A stretch of DNA of 64,000 nucleotides from Nonomuraea thailandensis (GCF_024172165.1 NZ_JAMZEB010000002.1:558001-622000); one strand, 5' to 3'. Positions 43,878 to 53,040 are shown, numbered from the stretch's first letter. Program-made: numbers and translations. The notes: a model not told the origin generated them from the sequence alone.

Positions 43878-46234
43878 CGACCAGGTTGTTCGGGGAGGCC
43901 GTACAGCGGCGCGAGGACCCCCGGCTGCTCACCGGGCAGGGCCGCTACCTCGACGACCTGGGCCGGGAGGCGCTGGCGGCGGCGTTCGTGCGCTCGCCGC
44001 ACGCCCACGCCCGCGTCCGCGACATCGACGTGGCAGGCGCGCTCGACGTGCCGGGGCTGGTCGCCATCTACACCTGGGAGGACCTGCCCGAGCGGGTCGG
44101 CCGGGCGCTGCCGCTGCTCATCCCGCACCCCGCGCTCACGCACGGGCGCACCGCCCACCCGCTGGCCAGGGACGTCGTCAGGCACGTCGGCGAGCCGGTG
44201 GTCATGGTGGTGGCCGCCGACCGGTACGCCGCCGAGGACGCCTGCGCCCTCATCGAGGTCGACTACGAGCCGCTCAAGCCCGTCGTCGGCATCGAGGAGG
44301 CCGTCCAGGGGGCGCAGCTCGTGCACGAGGACGTGCCGGGGAACGTCGGCGCGCACCTCGTCCAGGAGGTCGCGGGCACCGGCGGGCGCGGCGCCAGGGA
44401 GGCCATCGAGACCTCGCCGCACACGCTGGCCTTCCGGCTCGACATCGAGCGCAGCGCCAGCATGCCGCTGGAGGGCCGCGGTGTGTACGCCCGCTGGGAC
44501 GGCCGCGACCTGCGCGTCTACTCCAGCACCCAGACCTCCACCAGCGTGCGCATGGCCGTGGCCGCCGCGCTCGGCCTGCCGCTGCCGCAGGTCGAGGTGA
44601 TCGCCCCCGACGTGGGCGGCGGTTTCGGGGTGAAGATCGTGCACCCGTGGCCCGAGGAGGTGCTGGTCCCGTGGGCCGCGATGACCCTCGGGCGGGAGAT
44701 CAAGTGGACCGAGGACCGCAGGGAGCACTTCATCTCCTCGGCGCACGAGCGGGGACAGGTGCAGTACGTGCGGGTCGGGTTCGACGACGACGGGCGCGTG
44801 CTGGGGCTGGACGTCACGATCCTGCACGACCACGGCGCCTACACCCCGTACGGGATCATCGTCCCCATCGTCACCTCGACGCAGCTGCTGGGGCCGTACA
44901 AGCCGGGCTCCTACCGGGTCGAGTTCACCGCCGTCTACACCAACACCGTGCAGGTGACGCCCTACCGCGGGGCCGGGCGGCCCCAGGGCGTGTTCTGCAT
45001 GGAACGCACGATGGACAAGATCGCCCGATACCTGGGCAAGGACCGCACCGAGGTGCGGGCGGCCAACTTCATCCGGCCCGACGAGTTCCCCTACGACCAG
45101 GGCATGACCTTCCAGGACGGGCGGCCGTTGATCTACGACAGCGGCGACTACCCCGAGATGCTGCGGATGATCAAGGAGCTGATCGGCTGGGACGCCTTCG
45201 AGCGCCGGCCGGGCCTCGGGATCGGGATCGGGTGCTACGTCGAGGGCACCGGCGTGGGGCCGTACGAGGGCGGGCACGTGCAGATCACCTCCGACGGCCG
45301 CGTCCACGTCTCCACCGGCCTCACCTCGCAGGGGCAGGGCCACGAGACGGCCTTCGCCCAGATCGCCGCCACCGAGCTGGGCGTGCCCATCGAGCGGGTC
45401 AGCGTGGTCACCGGCGACACCCGCAGGTTCGGCTACGCCGTCGGCACCTTCGCCTCCAGAGCGGCCGTCGTCAGCGGCAACGCCATCGCGCTGGCGTGCA
45501 GGAAGGTGCGCGAGAAGGCGCTGCGCATCGCCGCCGACGCGCTGGAGGCCAACCCGGACGACCTGGACATCGCCGAGGGCATCGTGCACGTGGCCGGCAC
45601 CCCCTCCGCCGCCATCCCGCTGTCCACGGTGGCGGTGCTGGCCAACCCGCTGCGCTACGCCTTCGACGAGGAGACCGCCAAGGCCACCCAGTTCGCGGGG
45701 TCCGCCGCCCCCGACCGGCCGCCGGTCGCCGAGGGGGAGGAGCCGGGGCTGGAGGGGCGCGACTACTACTCGCCGATCCGGTCCACGTTCGCGGCCGGGA
45801 TGCATGCCGCGATCGTCGAGACCGACCCCGACACCGCCGAGATCAGGATCCTGCGCTACGCCGTCGTGCACGACTGCGGGCGGCTGATCAATCCCATGAT
45901 CGTGGAGGGGCAGATCCACGGCGGGGTGGCCCAGGGCATCGGGGGCGCCCTGTACGAGCGCATGGTCTACGACCAGCACGGGCAGCTCGTGAACGCCTCC
46001 TTCATGGACTTCCTCATGCCGTACGCCACCGAGATCCCCCACGTCGAGACCGGTCACCTGGAGACGCCGTCGCCGCTCAACCCCCTGGGCATCAAGGGGG
46101 CGGGCGAGGCCGGGGTGATCCCCGTCTCGGCCGTCATCGCCTCGGCCGTCGAGGACGCCGAGGGCATCGAGATCAACCGCATGCCGATCTCGCCGTCCGA
46201 GCTGTTCGATCTGCGCGCCGCCCGTACGGACTGA
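43874..46234 (+). CDS. Xanthine dehydrogenase-family molybdopterin subunit (CoxL/XdhA-like)
   Basis: The 786-residue catalytic subunit binds molybdopterin cytosine or guanine dinucleotide. GGGFGVKIVHPWPEE (about 235-250), PYRGAGRPQG (about 365) and KGAGEAGVIPVSAVI (about 740-755, catalytic Glu) are present. It lacks the AYRCSFR loop of true CO dehydrogenase, so a purine or aldehyde hydroxylase (form II CoxL) is more likely. Location behind two nucleobase permeases and PucR favours xanthine or hypoxanthine. Maturation genes are not nearby. Confidence 0.9.
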   Translation: MTTRLFGEAVQRREDPRLLTGQGRYLDDLGREALAAAFVRSPHAHARVRDIDVAGALDVPGLVAIYTWEDLPERVGRALPLLIPHPALTHGRTAHPLARDVVRHVGEPVVMVVAADRYAAEDACALIEVDYEPLKPVVGIEEAVQGAQLVHEDVPGNVGAHLVQEVAGTGGRGAREAIETSPHTLAFRLDIERSASMPLEGRGVYARWDGRDLRVYSSTQTSTSVRMAVAAALGLPLPQVEVIAPDVGGGFGVKIVHPWPEEVLVPWAAMTLGREIKWTEDRREHFISSAHERGQVQYVRVGFDDDGRVLGLDVTILHDHGAYTPYGIIVPIVTSTQLLGPYKPGSYRVEFTAVYTNTVQVTPYRGAGRPQGVFCMERTMDKIARYLGKDRTEVRAANFIRPDEFPYDQGMTFQDGRPLIYDSGDYPEMLRMIKELIGWDAFERRPGLGIGIGCYVEGTGVGPYEGGHVQITSDGRVHVSTGLTSQGQGHETAFAQIAATELGVPIERVSVVTGDTRRFGYAVGTFASRAAVVSGNAIALACRKVREKALRIAADALEANPDDLDIAEGIVHVAGTPSAAIPLSTVAVLANPLRYAFDEETAKATQFAGSAAPDRPPVAEGEEPGLEGRDYYSPIRSTFAAGMHAAIVETDPDTAEIRILRYAVVHDCGRLINPMIVEGQIHGGVAQGIGGALYERMVYDQHGQLVNASFMDFLMPYATEIPHVETGHLETPSPLNPLGIKGAGEAGVIPVSAVIASAVEDAEGIEINRMPISPSELFDLRAARTD

Positions 46235-46262
46235 CCTCCCGGCACCGCCGCACGGCCGCACG

Positions 46263-46332
46263 GGCGCCGGCGGGCGCCGTGGGTGATCGGCGGCATGCGC
46301 GCCGGCGGGCGCGTGGGATGATCGGCGGCATG
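46263..46332 (+). repeat. Duplicated promoter/start region of the LRR gene
   Basis: GGCGGGCGCCGTGGGTGATCGGCGGCATGCGC is followed by an almost identical copy, 35-36 bases later, that contains the real start (given here as positions 46271-46300 and 46306-46334). Each copy has a GRTGAT hexamer seven bases before ATGCGC, so two start sites are present, but only the second opens the long frame. Confidence 0.7.
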
Positions 46333-47331
46333 CGCGCGCCCGACTCCGGCCTGACCGCCTTTCCCGCCGTGCCCGCCGACGTCAGGGTCGTCGACCTGGC
46401 GTGGAACGCGATCACGGAGGTCCCGGAGCGGGTGGCCGGGCTCGCCGCGCTGGAGGAGCTGCGGCTCGACGGCAACCGCCTGCGCGAGCTGCCCTCCCTG
46501 TCCGGGCTCGCCGCGCTGCGCGCGCTGCACCTCGACGGCAACGAGCTGACCGCCCTGCCCGGCCTGCCGCCGGCCCTGGAGACCCTCTTCCTGTACGGCA
46601 ACCGCGTCGCCGCCCTGCCCGACCGGCTCCCTCCGGCGCTGCGCCACCTGGCAGCCGGCGGGAACGGCCTGAGCGGCGTGCCGGAGACGCTGTGGAAGCT
46701 GACCGGCCTGGAGTCGCTCAACCTGGCCGAGAACGCCCTCACCGAGATCCCCGCCGCCATCGGCGGCCTGACCCGGCTGCGCATGCTGGACCTCGGGCAC
46801 AACCGGCTCACCGAGATCCCGCCAGAGCTCGGCGACCTGCCGCTCACCGACTACCTCTACCTCAGCGACAACCTGTTCACCGAGGTGCCCGGCTCGATCG
46901 GGCGGCTGGACCGGCTGGCCTACCTCAACCTGACCGACAACCGGCTGGAGACCCTGCCCGACACGATCGGGTCCATGGCCTCGCTGGTCGAGCTGCGGCT
47001 CTACAACAACCGGCTGGAGCGGCTGCCCGGCTCGATCGGCCGCCTGTCGCGGCTGCGCGAGCTGCACCTGCAGGGCAACCGGCTGCGCGAGCTGCCCGCG
47101 ACGCTGCCCGCCGGGCTGAGGCAGCTCGACCTGCGCAACAACCTGCTCCGCGCGCTGCCGGAGACGCTGCCGGCCGGGCTCAAGCAGCTCGACCTGCGCA
47201 ACAACCGGCTGCGGGAGCTGCCCGCCGGCCTGCCCGACCTGGACAAGCTCGACCTGCGGTGGAACAAGCTCGACGGCGAGCCCGAGGCGCTGCGCCGCCT
47301 GGAGGCGCGAGGCTGCGTCGTCTTGCGGTGA
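46330..47331 (+). CDS. Leucine-rich-repeat protein
   Basis: The 333-residue protein consists almost entirely of about 14 LRR units of 20-23 residues with the pattern LxxLxLxxNxLxxLP, such as LEELRLDGNRLRELP, LRMLDLGHNRLTEIP and LKQLDLRNNRLRELP. No signal peptide or membrane helix is seen, so it is likely cytoplasmic and mediates protein contacts. Later repeats are nearly identical, suggesting recent expansion. The ATG follows GATGAT by seven bases; an in-frame ATG four codons upstream is possible. It follows the molybdenum hydroxylase operon but has its own start region. Confidence 0.85.
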   Translation: MRAPDSGLTAFPAVPADVRVVDLAWNAITEVPERVAGLAALEELRLDGNRLRELPSLSGLAALRALHLDGNELTALPGLPPALETLFLYGNRVAALPDRLPPALRHLAAGGNGLSGVPETLWKLTGLESLNLAENALTEIPAAIGGLTRLRMLDLGHNRLTEIPPELGDLPLTDYLYLSDNLFTEVPGSIGRLDRLAYLNLTDNRLETLPDTIGSMASLVELRLYNNRLERLPGSIGRLSRLRELHLQGNRLRELPATLPAGLRQLDLRNNLLRALPETLPAGLKQLDLRNNRLRELPAGLPDLDKLDLRWNKLDGEPEALRRLEARGCVVLR

Positions 47332-47385
47332 CACGATCCCTGCGCAGCGGTGAACCGGGCCGCGCGGGGCTGCGTACCCTCGCAC

Positions 47386-47811
47386 ATGACGACATTTCCA
47401 CGTCTGGCCACTATTGCGCTGCTGGCCGGACTGGTCGCCGGCTGCTCCTCAGGAGGCGGCTGGAGCGACTACGTCGCAGCAGGCAAGTCCCAGCCCGCCA
47501 CCGCCTCGCCCATGACGGTCGAGCAGATCTCCAAGAAGGTCGGCTGCAAGCCGAAGATGCAGGTCGACGCCGACGAGGTGCGGACGGCGTACTGCAAGAC
47601 GCAGGACGGCGAGTTCTTCGTCAACACCTTCAAGACCGAGGAGCTCAAGAACGAGTGGATGGACCGGGCGCCCGAGTACAACCCGCACCTGGTGGGGCCC
47701 AAGTGGACCGTGCTGGGGCCGCTGAAGGTGCTGGAGGCGCTGCGCGGGCCGCTCAACGGCGACCTGCACCTGACCGATCACCGGGTCTCGATGACACCCC
47801 AACCGAACTAG
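47386..47811 (+). CDS. Small lipoprotein, first of a tandem pair
   Basis: The 141-residue protein starts with a lipoprotein signal ending LLAGLVAGC (Cys near residue 20). The mature part has two Cys (VGCKPKMQ and AYCKTQDG), which likely form a disulfide, and ends EYNPHLVGPKWTVLGPLKVLE...LHLTDH. It resembles its neighbour at about half of all positions. TACCCT lies five bases before the ATG, a probable leaderless promoter. Function unknown; exported small lipoproteins of this sort are common in actinomycetes. Confidence 0.82.
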   Translation: MTTFPRLATIALLAGLVAGCSSGGGWSDYVAAGKSQPATASPMTVEQISKKVGCKPKMQVDADEVRTAYCKTQDGEFFVNTFKTEELKNEWMDRAPEYNPHLVGPKWTVLGPLKVLEALRGPLNGDLHLTDHRVSMTPQPN

Positions 47812-47854
47812 TCGGTGTCTGAACTCCCGGCGCGGGGCCTGCGTACCTCCGCAC

Positions 47855-48274
47855 ATGACGACGATTCCACGTCTGGCCGCCTTCGCGCTGCTGGCCGGGC
47901 TGGTCGCCGGCTGCTCCTCCGGGAGCGGCGGCGGCCATGTCGCGGCAGCCGGACAGCAGGCCGGCGCCGCCCCCCTCACGGTCGAGCAGCTCTCCGCCAA
48001 GGTGGGCTGCACGCCGCGCATGCAGGTGAACGCCTCCGAGCTCCGCACGGGGTACTGCAGGACCCCGGACGGCGAGTTCTTCGTCACGACGTTCCACAGC
48101 CAGGCGGGCAAGGACGCCTGGATGGACGCCGCCCCCGAGTACAACCCGCACCTGGTGGGACCGCTCTGGACCGTGCTGTCCAGCAGGAAGGTGCTCGATC
48201 TGCTCAAGGAGCGGCTCGGCGGCGACCTGCATCTCACCGACCATCGGACGAAGAAGATGCAGGTCGTCGGCTAG
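47855..48274 (+). CDS. Small lipoprotein, second of a tandem pair
   Basis: The 139-residue protein repeats the first: signal FALLAGLVAGC, a Gly/Ala spacer, then VGCTPRMQ...GYCRTPDGEFFV and APEYNPHLVGPLWTVL. The duplication includes the upstream region (GCGTACCTCCGCACATG versus GCGTACCCTCGCACATG), so both promoter and gene were copied. Its stop TAG overlaps the stop of the convergent sugar-dehydrogenase gene (shared CTAG). Function unknown. Confidence 0.82.
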   Translation: MTTIPRLAAFALLAGLVAGCSSGSGGGHVAAAGQQAGAAPLTVEQLSAKVGCTPRMQVNASELRTGYCRTPDGEFFVTTFHSQAGKDAWMDAAPEYNPHLVGPLWTVLSSRKVLDLLKERLGGDLHLTDHRTKKMQVVG

Positions 48275-50589
48275 CGGTGGCGCAGGAGCTCGTACTGGGC
48301 CCTGATCTCGCCGGGGGCGGCCACCCGGTCCAGGAACAGCAGGCCGTCCATGCGGCAGTCGCAGGGGTTCTGCTCCCTGGTGTTCTGCGGGTAGCTGCCG
48401 CCGATCTTGATGCCGCGGGGATCGGTCGGTGAGGTGAGGTCGGGCTCGGGGGCGCCCTCCACGCCCCATGGATCACCGGCGACCGTGGAGGAGCCGTCCA
48501 GCGGGCGGCCGTTGCGGTAGAGGCGCATGGCGCCGGTGTCGAAGTCGAACGTGGCGGCGAGGAAGACCCACTGGTCGCGAGGCAGGACGCGCTGCCACGG
48601 CAGGTCGGCGGCGAAGGTCTGGGAGGCGGACCCGTCCACCCTCCTGGCCAGCGCCACCACCTTCAGCTCGCCGTTCACCGTGATCAGCTCCAGCAGCGCC
48701 CGCACGTCGTGCCCCTGGGAGGTGCCGGTGAGGACGCCCGCCAGGCCGATCGCGTTGTACCGGTCGGCCGGGTCCGCGGTGTTGGAGTCGGGCGCCGGGC
48801 CGTCGGCCCGCACCTTGAACCAGCCCATGACGGTGGCGCCCGCGACCGCGTTGAAGGAGCGCAGGGTGGGCACGCCCGGCTCGGCGTACACGCCGGCCTT
48901 CCAGTCGTCGTTGCCCGCGGTCGCGGGCTCGACCTGGCCGGTCTGGAGCGCGTGCGCGCTGCCCCGGTACGCGCCGTCCTCCACGCGCATCGCGGCGCCG
49001 CCGTTGACCAGGGACAGATCGGTGCCGGACAGGCCCTGGTCCTGCTCGCGGGCCGGGTCGCCCGGCAGCGGGTGCTCGAAGTCGTAGGCGGCCACCAGGC
49101 CGCGCCGCAACGACGGCAGCACGCCGGCCGGGGCGTAGGCGGCCCGCGTGACCTTCCAGATCCTGCCGTTGGCCTTCGACAGCACGTACAGCTCGCCCCT
49201 GGCGTCCCGGCCGAAGCGCAGGTCCACGCGGGTGTCGCCGGCCAGGTCCCGCATGGTCACCGCGTTCCCCGCGGCGTCCACCAGGCGCGGCTGGTAGATC
49301 GCGGCCCGGCCGAGCCCTTCGCGCAGGTGGGCGGCGGTGGCGTGGAAGATCTGGCCGTCCACGATGTCGCCGAACAGGTACGTCCCGGACAGCAGCGGCA
49401 GCCGGTCGCCGCGGTAGACGAAGCCGCCGACGATCGCGTGGCCGCTGTCGGCGTTGCAGGGGTGGCCCGGCGGCGGATCGTGGTCGTAGGCGGCCACCGG
49501 GTACGTGTAGCCGTACCGGGCGTCGTCGTCCGGAAGCGTGTAGAGGCGGCAGCGGTCGGCCTGGTCGAACACGAAGGAGCCTTCGCGCTCGCTCCAGCCC
49601 AGGTTGTCGCCGGGGCCGACGTCGTAGACGGCCTCGATGGCGTGCTCGCCGATGTGGCCGAGCAGGATGCGGTCGCCGTCCCAGCTGAAGCGGTGGGGGT
49701 CGCGCATGCCGTACGCGTAGATCTCGCCGAGCCTGCCCTCCTGGCCGGCGAAGGGGTTGGCGGGCGGGATGCCGTACTTGCGGCCGTCCGTGCCGGCCGG
49801 GTCGATCCTGAGGAGCTTGCCCTGGGGGATGGCCAGGTTCTGCGGGTCGTCGCTGGAGGCGCCCCTGCCGCCGTCGCCCGCCGCGATGTAGAGCAGGCCG
49901 TAGTCGGCGTCGCCGGGGCGGGCGCCGGGGTTGAAGTCGATCTGCTGGATGCCGTGGATCTGGCCGGAGAAGCCGAGCCTGAGCACCTCCCTGCGCGTGC
50001 CGGAGAACACGCCGGCGCGCGGGTCGGCGGCCGTCCACTCGGTGATCACGCCGTGGAACCTGGTGCCGGGCTGGGGCGGCAGGTCGGGGGTCTTCGTGGT
50101 GAGCGCGGCGCCCCACTCGGTGTGGACCGTGTAGAACCTGCCGTTGCGGCCGAACTCCGGGTGGAAGGCGGTGAAGCCGAAGCCGCTGCCCAGGCCGCGC
50201 CCCGAGACGAAGTCGGGGGCGAACGCGGCGGCCACGTCCAGGTACTCCTGGGGCTGCCGGTCCCTGCCGAGCAGGTACAGCCGGCCGTTGAGGTCGTTGA
50301 CGTACAGGCGGCGGGAGCCGTCGGGGAGCTCTCCCAGGTAGTTGATCCTGGCGTGGCGCACCAGCCGCGGGTCGTTGCTCGGGGGCGGGATCGGCTCGCT
50401 CCTGGGGAAGGAGGCGAACTCCTCCAGGGTGAGCGTGAGCGGCGAGGCGATCGGCTTCTCCGGCACGGGGTCCGCGACGGGCACCGGCTCCGCGAGGGCC
50501 GGAGAGGCAGGGGTGCAGAGCGCGGCGATCAGGAGAACGGCGGGGACGGTGCGAAAGACGGTGTGAAAGACGGTGCGAAAGGCTGACAT
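48271..50589 (-). CDS. Secreted PQQ-type sugar dehydrogenase-like protein with LamG domain
   Basis: The 772-residue exported protein has a signal peptide (cut near ALA, residue 33). A GSDH/beta-propeller domain follows (about 75-490), with GSGFGFTAFHPEFGRNGRFYTVH, LYIAAGDGGRG, AYGMRDPHRFSWDG and HAIVGGFVYRG. A LamG/concanavalin-like domain (about 500-770) contains VMGWFKV and WVFLAATFDFDTGAMRLYRNG. Such proteins bind or oxidise extracellular carbohydrates; true PQQ dependence is not certain. A LacI operator lies about 31 bases upstream of the start, and the regulator is next door. Confidence 0.87.
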   Translation of the reverse strand: MSAFRTVFHTVFRTVPAVLLIAALCTPASPALAEPVPVADPVPEKPIASPLTLTLEEFASFPRSEPIPPPSNDPRLVRHARINYLGELPDGSRRLYVNDLNGRLYLLGRDRQPQEYLDVAAAFAPDFVSGRGLGSGFGFTAFHPEFGRNGRFYTVHTEWGAALTTKTPDLPPQPGTRFHGVITEWTAADPRAGVFSGTRREVLRLGFSGQIHGIQQIDFNPGARPGDADYGLLYIAAGDGGRGASSDDPQNLAIPQGKLLRIDPAGTDGRKYGIPPANPFAGQEGRLGEIYAYGMRDPHRFSWDGDRILLGHIGEHAIEAVYDVGPGDNLGWSEREGSFVFDQADRCRLYTLPDDDARYGYTYPVAAYDHDPPPGHPCNADSGHAIVGGFVYRGDRLPLLSGTYLFGDIVDGQIFHATAAHLREGLGRAAIYQPRLVDAAGNAVTMRDLAGDTRVDLRFGRDARGELYVLSKANGRIWKVTRAAYAPAGVLPSLRRGLVAAYDFEHPLPGDPAREQDQGLSGTDLSLVNGGAAMRVEDGAYRGSAHALQTGQVEPATAGNDDWKAGVYAEPGVPTLRSFNAVAGATVMGWFKVRADGPAPDSNTADPADRYNAIGLAGVLTGTSQGHDVRALLELITVNGELKVVALARRVDGSASQTFAADLPWQRVLPRDQWVFLAATFDFDTGAMRLYRNGRPLDGSSTVAGDPWGVEGAPEPDLTSPTDPRGIKIGGSYPQNTREQNPCDCRMDGLLFLDRVAAPGEIRAQYELLRHR

Positions 50590-50619
50590 CGGGGGTCCTC
50601 TCGCGGGTGCCCCGGAGGG

Positions 50620-50633
50620 CGAAAGCGCTTTCG
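50620..50633. promoter_or_regulatory. LacI-type operator before the sugar-dehydrogenase gene
   Basis: CGAAAGCGCTTTCG is a perfect 14-base palindrome, identical to one of the two sites in front of the lacI/liv region. Confidence 0.85.
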
Positions 50634-50667
50634 GGACTTTCGGATCGTAACCCGGCCCAAGGTCATG

Positions 50668-51708
50668 TCAAGAGGGAGGCGGGGCGGTGGAGGCGCGGAC
50701 CACCAGCTCGTGCCGCGTACGCCGCCGCCGCGGCCGGGACGCGGGCGGCCGCAGCACCAGCTCCAGCGCCTGCTTGCCCATCCCCACCATCGGCAGCCGC
50801 ACCGTGGTCAGCGCCGGGTACACGTCGCGCGCCACCGGCACGTCGTCGAACCCGGCCACCGAGATCTCGTCCGGCACCCGCCGCCCGTGGTTGAGCAGCC
50901 ACGACAGCGCCCCCACCGCCATCGGGTCGTTCAGCGCGACCACCGCCGTCAGGCCGGGATGCGCCCGCACCAGCCGCGCGGTGGCCGCCGCGCCGCCCTC
51001 CCTGGTGAAGTCCCCGTGCACGACGGGCACCGAGCGCCAGTCGAGCCCGGCCGCCCCGAACGCCGCCCGCAGCCCGGCCAGCCGGTCCTCCACGGTGGTC
51101 AGGTTGGCGGGCCCGCCGAGCACCCCCAGGCGGCGGTGGCCGAGGTCGAGCAGGTGCCGCATGAGCGTGGCGCCGCCGGCCGCGTTGTCGGGCAGCACCG
51201 CGTCCACCGGCAGGTGGTGGCGGCCGATCACCGCGACCCGGCCGCCCGCCGTGGTGAACGAGCGCAGCTCGGCCGCGATGTCGGTCTCCGTGCGCGCCTC
51301 GACGTAGCCGGACCCGGCCAGCACGATCGAGGTCACCCGGTGCGCGCGCAGGGCGCGGATGCGGGCCAGCTCCGCCTGCGGGTCGCGCTCGGTCTGGCTG
51401 ATCAGCGCCAGGTAGCCGCGGCTGTCCGTCTCGCGCAGCACGCCCCTGGCGATCTCGCCGAAGTACGGATCGCCCACGTCGTGCACGATCAGCCCGACCA
51501 TGGACGCCTGCCCGCCGGCCAGCGCCCGCGCGTGGCTGTTCGGCACGTAGCCCACCTGGGTGGCGATCGCCTGGACGTGCGCCGCGACCTCGGCGCTCAC
51601 CCCCGTGCTGCCGTTCATCGCCCGCGAGGCCGTCGCCAGCGAGACTCCGGCGGCCTCGGCCACGTCGACCAGGCGGGGCGGGCCGGGGTGAGAAGGTCGC
51701 TTCGCCAT
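50668..51708 (-). CDS. LacI-family transcriptional regulator
   Basis: The 346-residue regulator has a LacI helix-turn-helix (PRLVDVAEAAGVSLATASRAMNG, split near residues 10-32) with the hinge helix VPNSHARALAGG, and a periplasmic-binding-like core (LacI_sensor type, DPYFGEIARGVL ... VAGFDDVPVARDVYPALTTVRLP). Three copies of CGAAAGCGCTTTCG-like operators surround it, two in the divergent promoter with the Liv importer and one before the sugar-dehydrogenase gene. It probably represses all three units. The effector is unknown but would normally be a sugar. Confidence 0.9.
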   Translation of the reverse strand: MAKRPSHPGPPRLVDVAEAAGVSLATASRAMNGSTGVSAEVAAHVQAIATQVGYVPNSHARALAGGQASMVGLIVHDVGDPYFGEIARGVLRETDSRGYLALISQTERDPQAELARIRALRAHRVTSIVLAGSGYVEARTETDIAAELRSFTTAGGRVAVIGRHHLPVDAVLPDNAAGGATLMRHLLDLGHRRLGVLGGPANLTTVEDRLAGLRAAFGAAGLDWRSVPVVHGDFTREGGAAATARLVRAHPGLTAVVALNDPMAVGALSWLLNHGRRVPDEISVAGFDDVPVARDVYPALTTVRLPMVGMGKQALELVLRPPASRPRRRRTRHELVVRASTAPPPS

Positions 51709-51755
51709 GTGGTGCGGACCCCCTTGTCCAGGGCGGAATCCCGTGTAATCGTAAC

Positions 51756-51781
51756 CGAAAGCGCTTCCGAAAGCGCTTTCG
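51756..51781. promoter_or_regulatory. Double LacI operator between lacI and the Liv importer operon
   Basis: CGAAAGCGCTTCCG and CGAAAGCGCTTTCG overlap by two bases with centres 12 bases apart, on nearly the same DNA face. They lie in the 102-base divergent region. Confidence 0.88.
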
Positions 51782-51810
51782 CTCCGCCTCTTCTGACGGG
51801 GGTCTCCTCG

Positions 51811-53040
51811 ATGGCAAGAGTTCGCAAGGGCCTGACGATCATCTCCATCTGCGCATTGGCGCTCACCGCGTGCGCCAAGACCGACGAACCCGGCGCGGCG
51901 CAGTCGCCGGGACAGCAGCAGGGGCCGGTCAAGATCGGCATCTCGCTCCCGCTCACCGGCGACTTCTCCGAGCCCGGCAAGGGCATCCAGGAGGGGTACA
52001 AGGTGTGGGCCGACCAGGTGAACGCCAGGGGCGGCCTGCTCGGCAGGAAGGTCGAGCTGATCTTCCGCGACGACGCCTCCGACCCCAACCGGGTCAGCTC
52101 CGACTACGAGTCCCTCATCACGCAGGACAAGGTCGACCTGGTCTTCGGGCCGTTCTCCTCGCGCCTGGTGATCCCCGCGGCGAAGGTCGCCGAGTCGTAC
52201 GGCATGCTCTTCGTGGAGCCGGCCGGTGCCGCCGCCGAGGTGTTCGAGCAGGGCTTCAAGCGGCTCTTCTACGCGGCGCCCGCGATCGCGAGCGACCACT
52301 ACAACTATCTGGCCGACTACATCACGAAGCTGCCGGCCGGCCAGCGGCCGAAGACGGCGGCGTACGCCAGCCTGGACGACCCGTTCGCGCAGGGCACCGC
52401 GTACGGCCTGCGCGACAAGCTGGCCGCGGCCGGCGTCAGGACCGTCGTGGACGAGGTGTACCCGCCGGAGACCACCGACTTCGCCCCCATCGCCGCCAAG
52501 ATCGCCGCCGCGAAGCCGGACCTGGTGGTGGGCGGCACGCAGTTCGAGGACTCGGTCGGCCTGGTGCGCGCGCTGCAGGAGCTGAAGGTGCAGCCCAAGC
52601 TGGCGGCGTTCTCGACGGGGCCGACGCTGGCCGAGTTCCCCGCGGCGGTGAAGGGGGCGGCCGAGCACATTCTCTCGCCGGTCGGCTGGTCCGCCACCGC
52701 GACGTTCACCGGCAACCAGGAGATGGTCAAGCGCTACAAGGAGCTGTTCGGCGGCGAGGCCAACGAGGACGCCGCCAACGGCTACACCGTGGGGCAGATC
52801 GTCGAGGCCGCCGTGAACGCCGTCAAGTGCGTCGACCCCGCCAAGGAGTGCCAGGACAAGCTGACCGAGCACATCAGGCAGGGCACGTTCGACACCGTCG
52901 TGGGGCCGCTGTCCTTCGACGACAAGGGCAGGCCGGAGCAGGCGCACATGATCCAGCAGTACGTGGACGGCAAGGTCGAGATCGTGCTCCCCGAGCAGGC
53001 CAGGACCGCCTCGATCGTGTACCCGAAGCAGGAATGGTGA
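51811..53040 (+). CDS. livK: Branched-chain/hydrophobic substrate ABC transporter, binding lipoprotein
   Basis: The 409-residue lipoprotein has signal ending LALTAC (Cys near residue 21), a Gln/Gly linker, and a Peripla_BP_6 domain (about 43-400) of the LivK type: KIGISLPLTGDFSEPGKGIQEGYKVWADQ and VDLVFGPFSSRLVIPAAKVAE. A Cys pair near residues 337 and 344 may form a disulfide. It delivers substrate to LivHM. Control by a LacI regulator suggests the ligand is not a simple branched-chain amino acid; acyl, amide or polyol compounds are possible. Confidence 0.92.
   Translation: MARVRKGLTIISICALALTACAKTDEPGAAQSPGQQQGPVKIGISLPLTGDFSEPGKGIQEGYKVWADQVNARGGLLGRKVELIFRDDASDPNRVSSDYESLITQDKVDLVFGPFSSRLVIPAAKVAESYGMLFVEPAGAAAEVFEQGFKRLFYAAPAIASDHYNYLADYITKLPAGQRPKTAAYASLDDPFAQGTAYGLRDKLAAAGVRTVVDEVYPPETTDFAPIAAKIAAAKPDLVVGGTQFEDSVGLVRALQELKVQPKLAAFSTGPTLAEFPAAVKGAAEHILSPVGWSATATFTGNQEMVKRYKELFGGEANEDAANGYTVGQIVEAAVNAVKCVDPAKECQDKLTEHIRQGTFDTVVGPLSFDDKGRPEQAHMIQQYVDGKVEIVLPEQARTASIVYPKQEW

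Noticed and set aside
42503..46234. Aerobic carbon monoxide dehydrogenase (coxMSL)
   Set aside because: The large subunit lacks the CO dehydrogenase active-site loop and shows PYRGAGRPQG, and the context is purine uptake. The CoxG-like gene is 13 kb away.
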